From assembly GCA_964620645.1 (NCBI GenBank), contig CAZUHU010000232.1:1-5396 (forward strand): 5,396 nt of DNA, written 5' to 3'. The notes beneath the pieces are model-generated. The model was not told the DNA's origin, ran no database searches, and saw nothing but the letters and a program-made list of their open reading frames with translations. Source of the DNA: Bog-950 sp964620645 (lineage in GTDB: Bacteria; Bacteroidota; Bacteroidia; Chitinophagales; LD1). The position numbers and the translations under genes are program-made. Shown here in pieces: positions 5,000-5,396 of this stretch (positions within the stretch are counted from its first letter, which is position 1; each line of letters opens with the position of its first letter).

Positions 5000-5396
5000 G
5001 TGAAAGCGTTAACCCTGTTGCTTGTAAGTAGTTGCTGCGTTATGCAGTTAATGGCTTACAGGCAATTTTATGTACGCCCACTGCTTACGCAAACCGTACG
5101 CGCCCCCTTGCCCGCAAAGCTTAAAGCTTACGAAACCGATTTTGTGCCTGTGGCTTACGATGCTTCCACCGGCAAAAAATTATGGAGGGCCAACTGCTGG
5201 GCAGTTGGTTATAACTTACTTGCTGCCTCATTACTTGTTACTATGCCCGAAAACGCCAGCAAGTGGAATAAGCAGGATGTGCGCGCCGTATTGCCGCAGT
5301 ATAAAAAAACATTTACCGGCCTGCCCACTATTGATAAGGATACCTGGTATATCAATTATGTAGGGCATCCGTACCAGGGTTCCTGTTATTACAACG
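5000..5396 (+). CDS. Exported DUF3943-like protein, 3' end beyond the window
   Basis: An open frame from GTG at 5000 through the right edge, 132 residues visible. The GTG was chosen because it gives a signal sequence (MKALTLLLVSSCC...LMA); the next in-frame ATG (5042) would cut it away. Cleavage could follow Ala19, or VSSC (residues 9-12) could act as a lipobox, making it a lipoprotein. After a linker come a hydrophobic stretch (about 66-82) with MPENASKWNK next to it, then IDKDTWYINYVGHPYQGSCYYN at the edge. This pattern resembles my memory of DUF3943 proteins of Bacteroidota, thought to be envelope proteins of unknown role; I could not check it against a database. The start lies one base after the HPPD stop, with no separate promoter or terminator, so co-transcription and perhaps translational coupling are likely. 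Its link to tyrosine breakdown is unclear. Confidence 0.7.
   Translation, partial: MKALTLLLVSSCCVMQLMAYRQFYVRPLLTQTVRAPLPAKLKAYETDFVPVAYDASTGKKLWRANCWAVGYNLLAASLLVTMPENASKWNKQDVRAVLPQYKKTFTGLPTIDKDTWYINYVGHPYQGSCYYN

Noticed and set aside
5070..5363. 97-codon + frame overlapping the DUF3943-like gene
   Set aside because: It is in a different frame from the GTG-started protein, has Pro/Cys/Leu-rich shadow composition, and does not explain the INYVGHPYQGS motif.

Overview
The window looks like chromosomal DNA from a Bacteroidota bacterium, most likely a soil or plant-associated member of the Sphingobacteriaceae (Mucilaginibacter/Pedobacter-like). This is inferred from moderate GC, A-rich translation starts without strong Shine-Dalgarno sites, promoter-like TAnnTTTG boxes, and protein styles typical of that group (HmgA and HPPD variants, a DUF3943-like protein, a Lys/Ala-tailed small basic protein). 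No mobile element, CRISPR array, tRNA or rRNA was recognised.

Layout. At the left edge a 68-residue two-helix membrane protein (2-208, +) converges on an unrecognised 512-residue exported protein (214-1752, -). A 420-bp non-coding stretch (1753-2172) follows. Its best-supported element is an intrinsic terminator at 1817-1849 that works only on the - strand, although no - strand protein gene lies upstream of it. It may be the 3' end of an undescribed small RNA of about 240 nt. Next comes a 120-residue basic protein with a histone-H1-like Lys/Ala/Pro tail (2173-2535, +).

The functional core is a tyrosine/phenylalanine catabolic pair on the + strand: homogentisate 1,2-dioxygenase (hmgA, 2645-3820) and, 20 bp later, 4-hydroxyphenylpyruvate dioxygenase (3841-4998). 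HPPD makes homogentisate from 4-hydroxyphenylpyruvate, and HmgA opens its ring to maleylacetoacetate. The later enzymes (isomerase, fumarylacetoacetase) are not in the window. One base after the HPPD stop, a GTG-started exported DUF3943-like protein begins and runs off the right edge, so it is probably co-transcribed with the pair.

The most interesting regulatory feature is a perfect 8-bp-arm inverted repeat (2623-2645) that overlaps a plausible hmgA -7 box and ends on the first base of the hmgA start codon. No clearly novel multi-gene system is visible. The best leads are the orphan - strand terminator with its candidate sRNA, the hmgA operator/hairpin, and the uncharacterised proteins.
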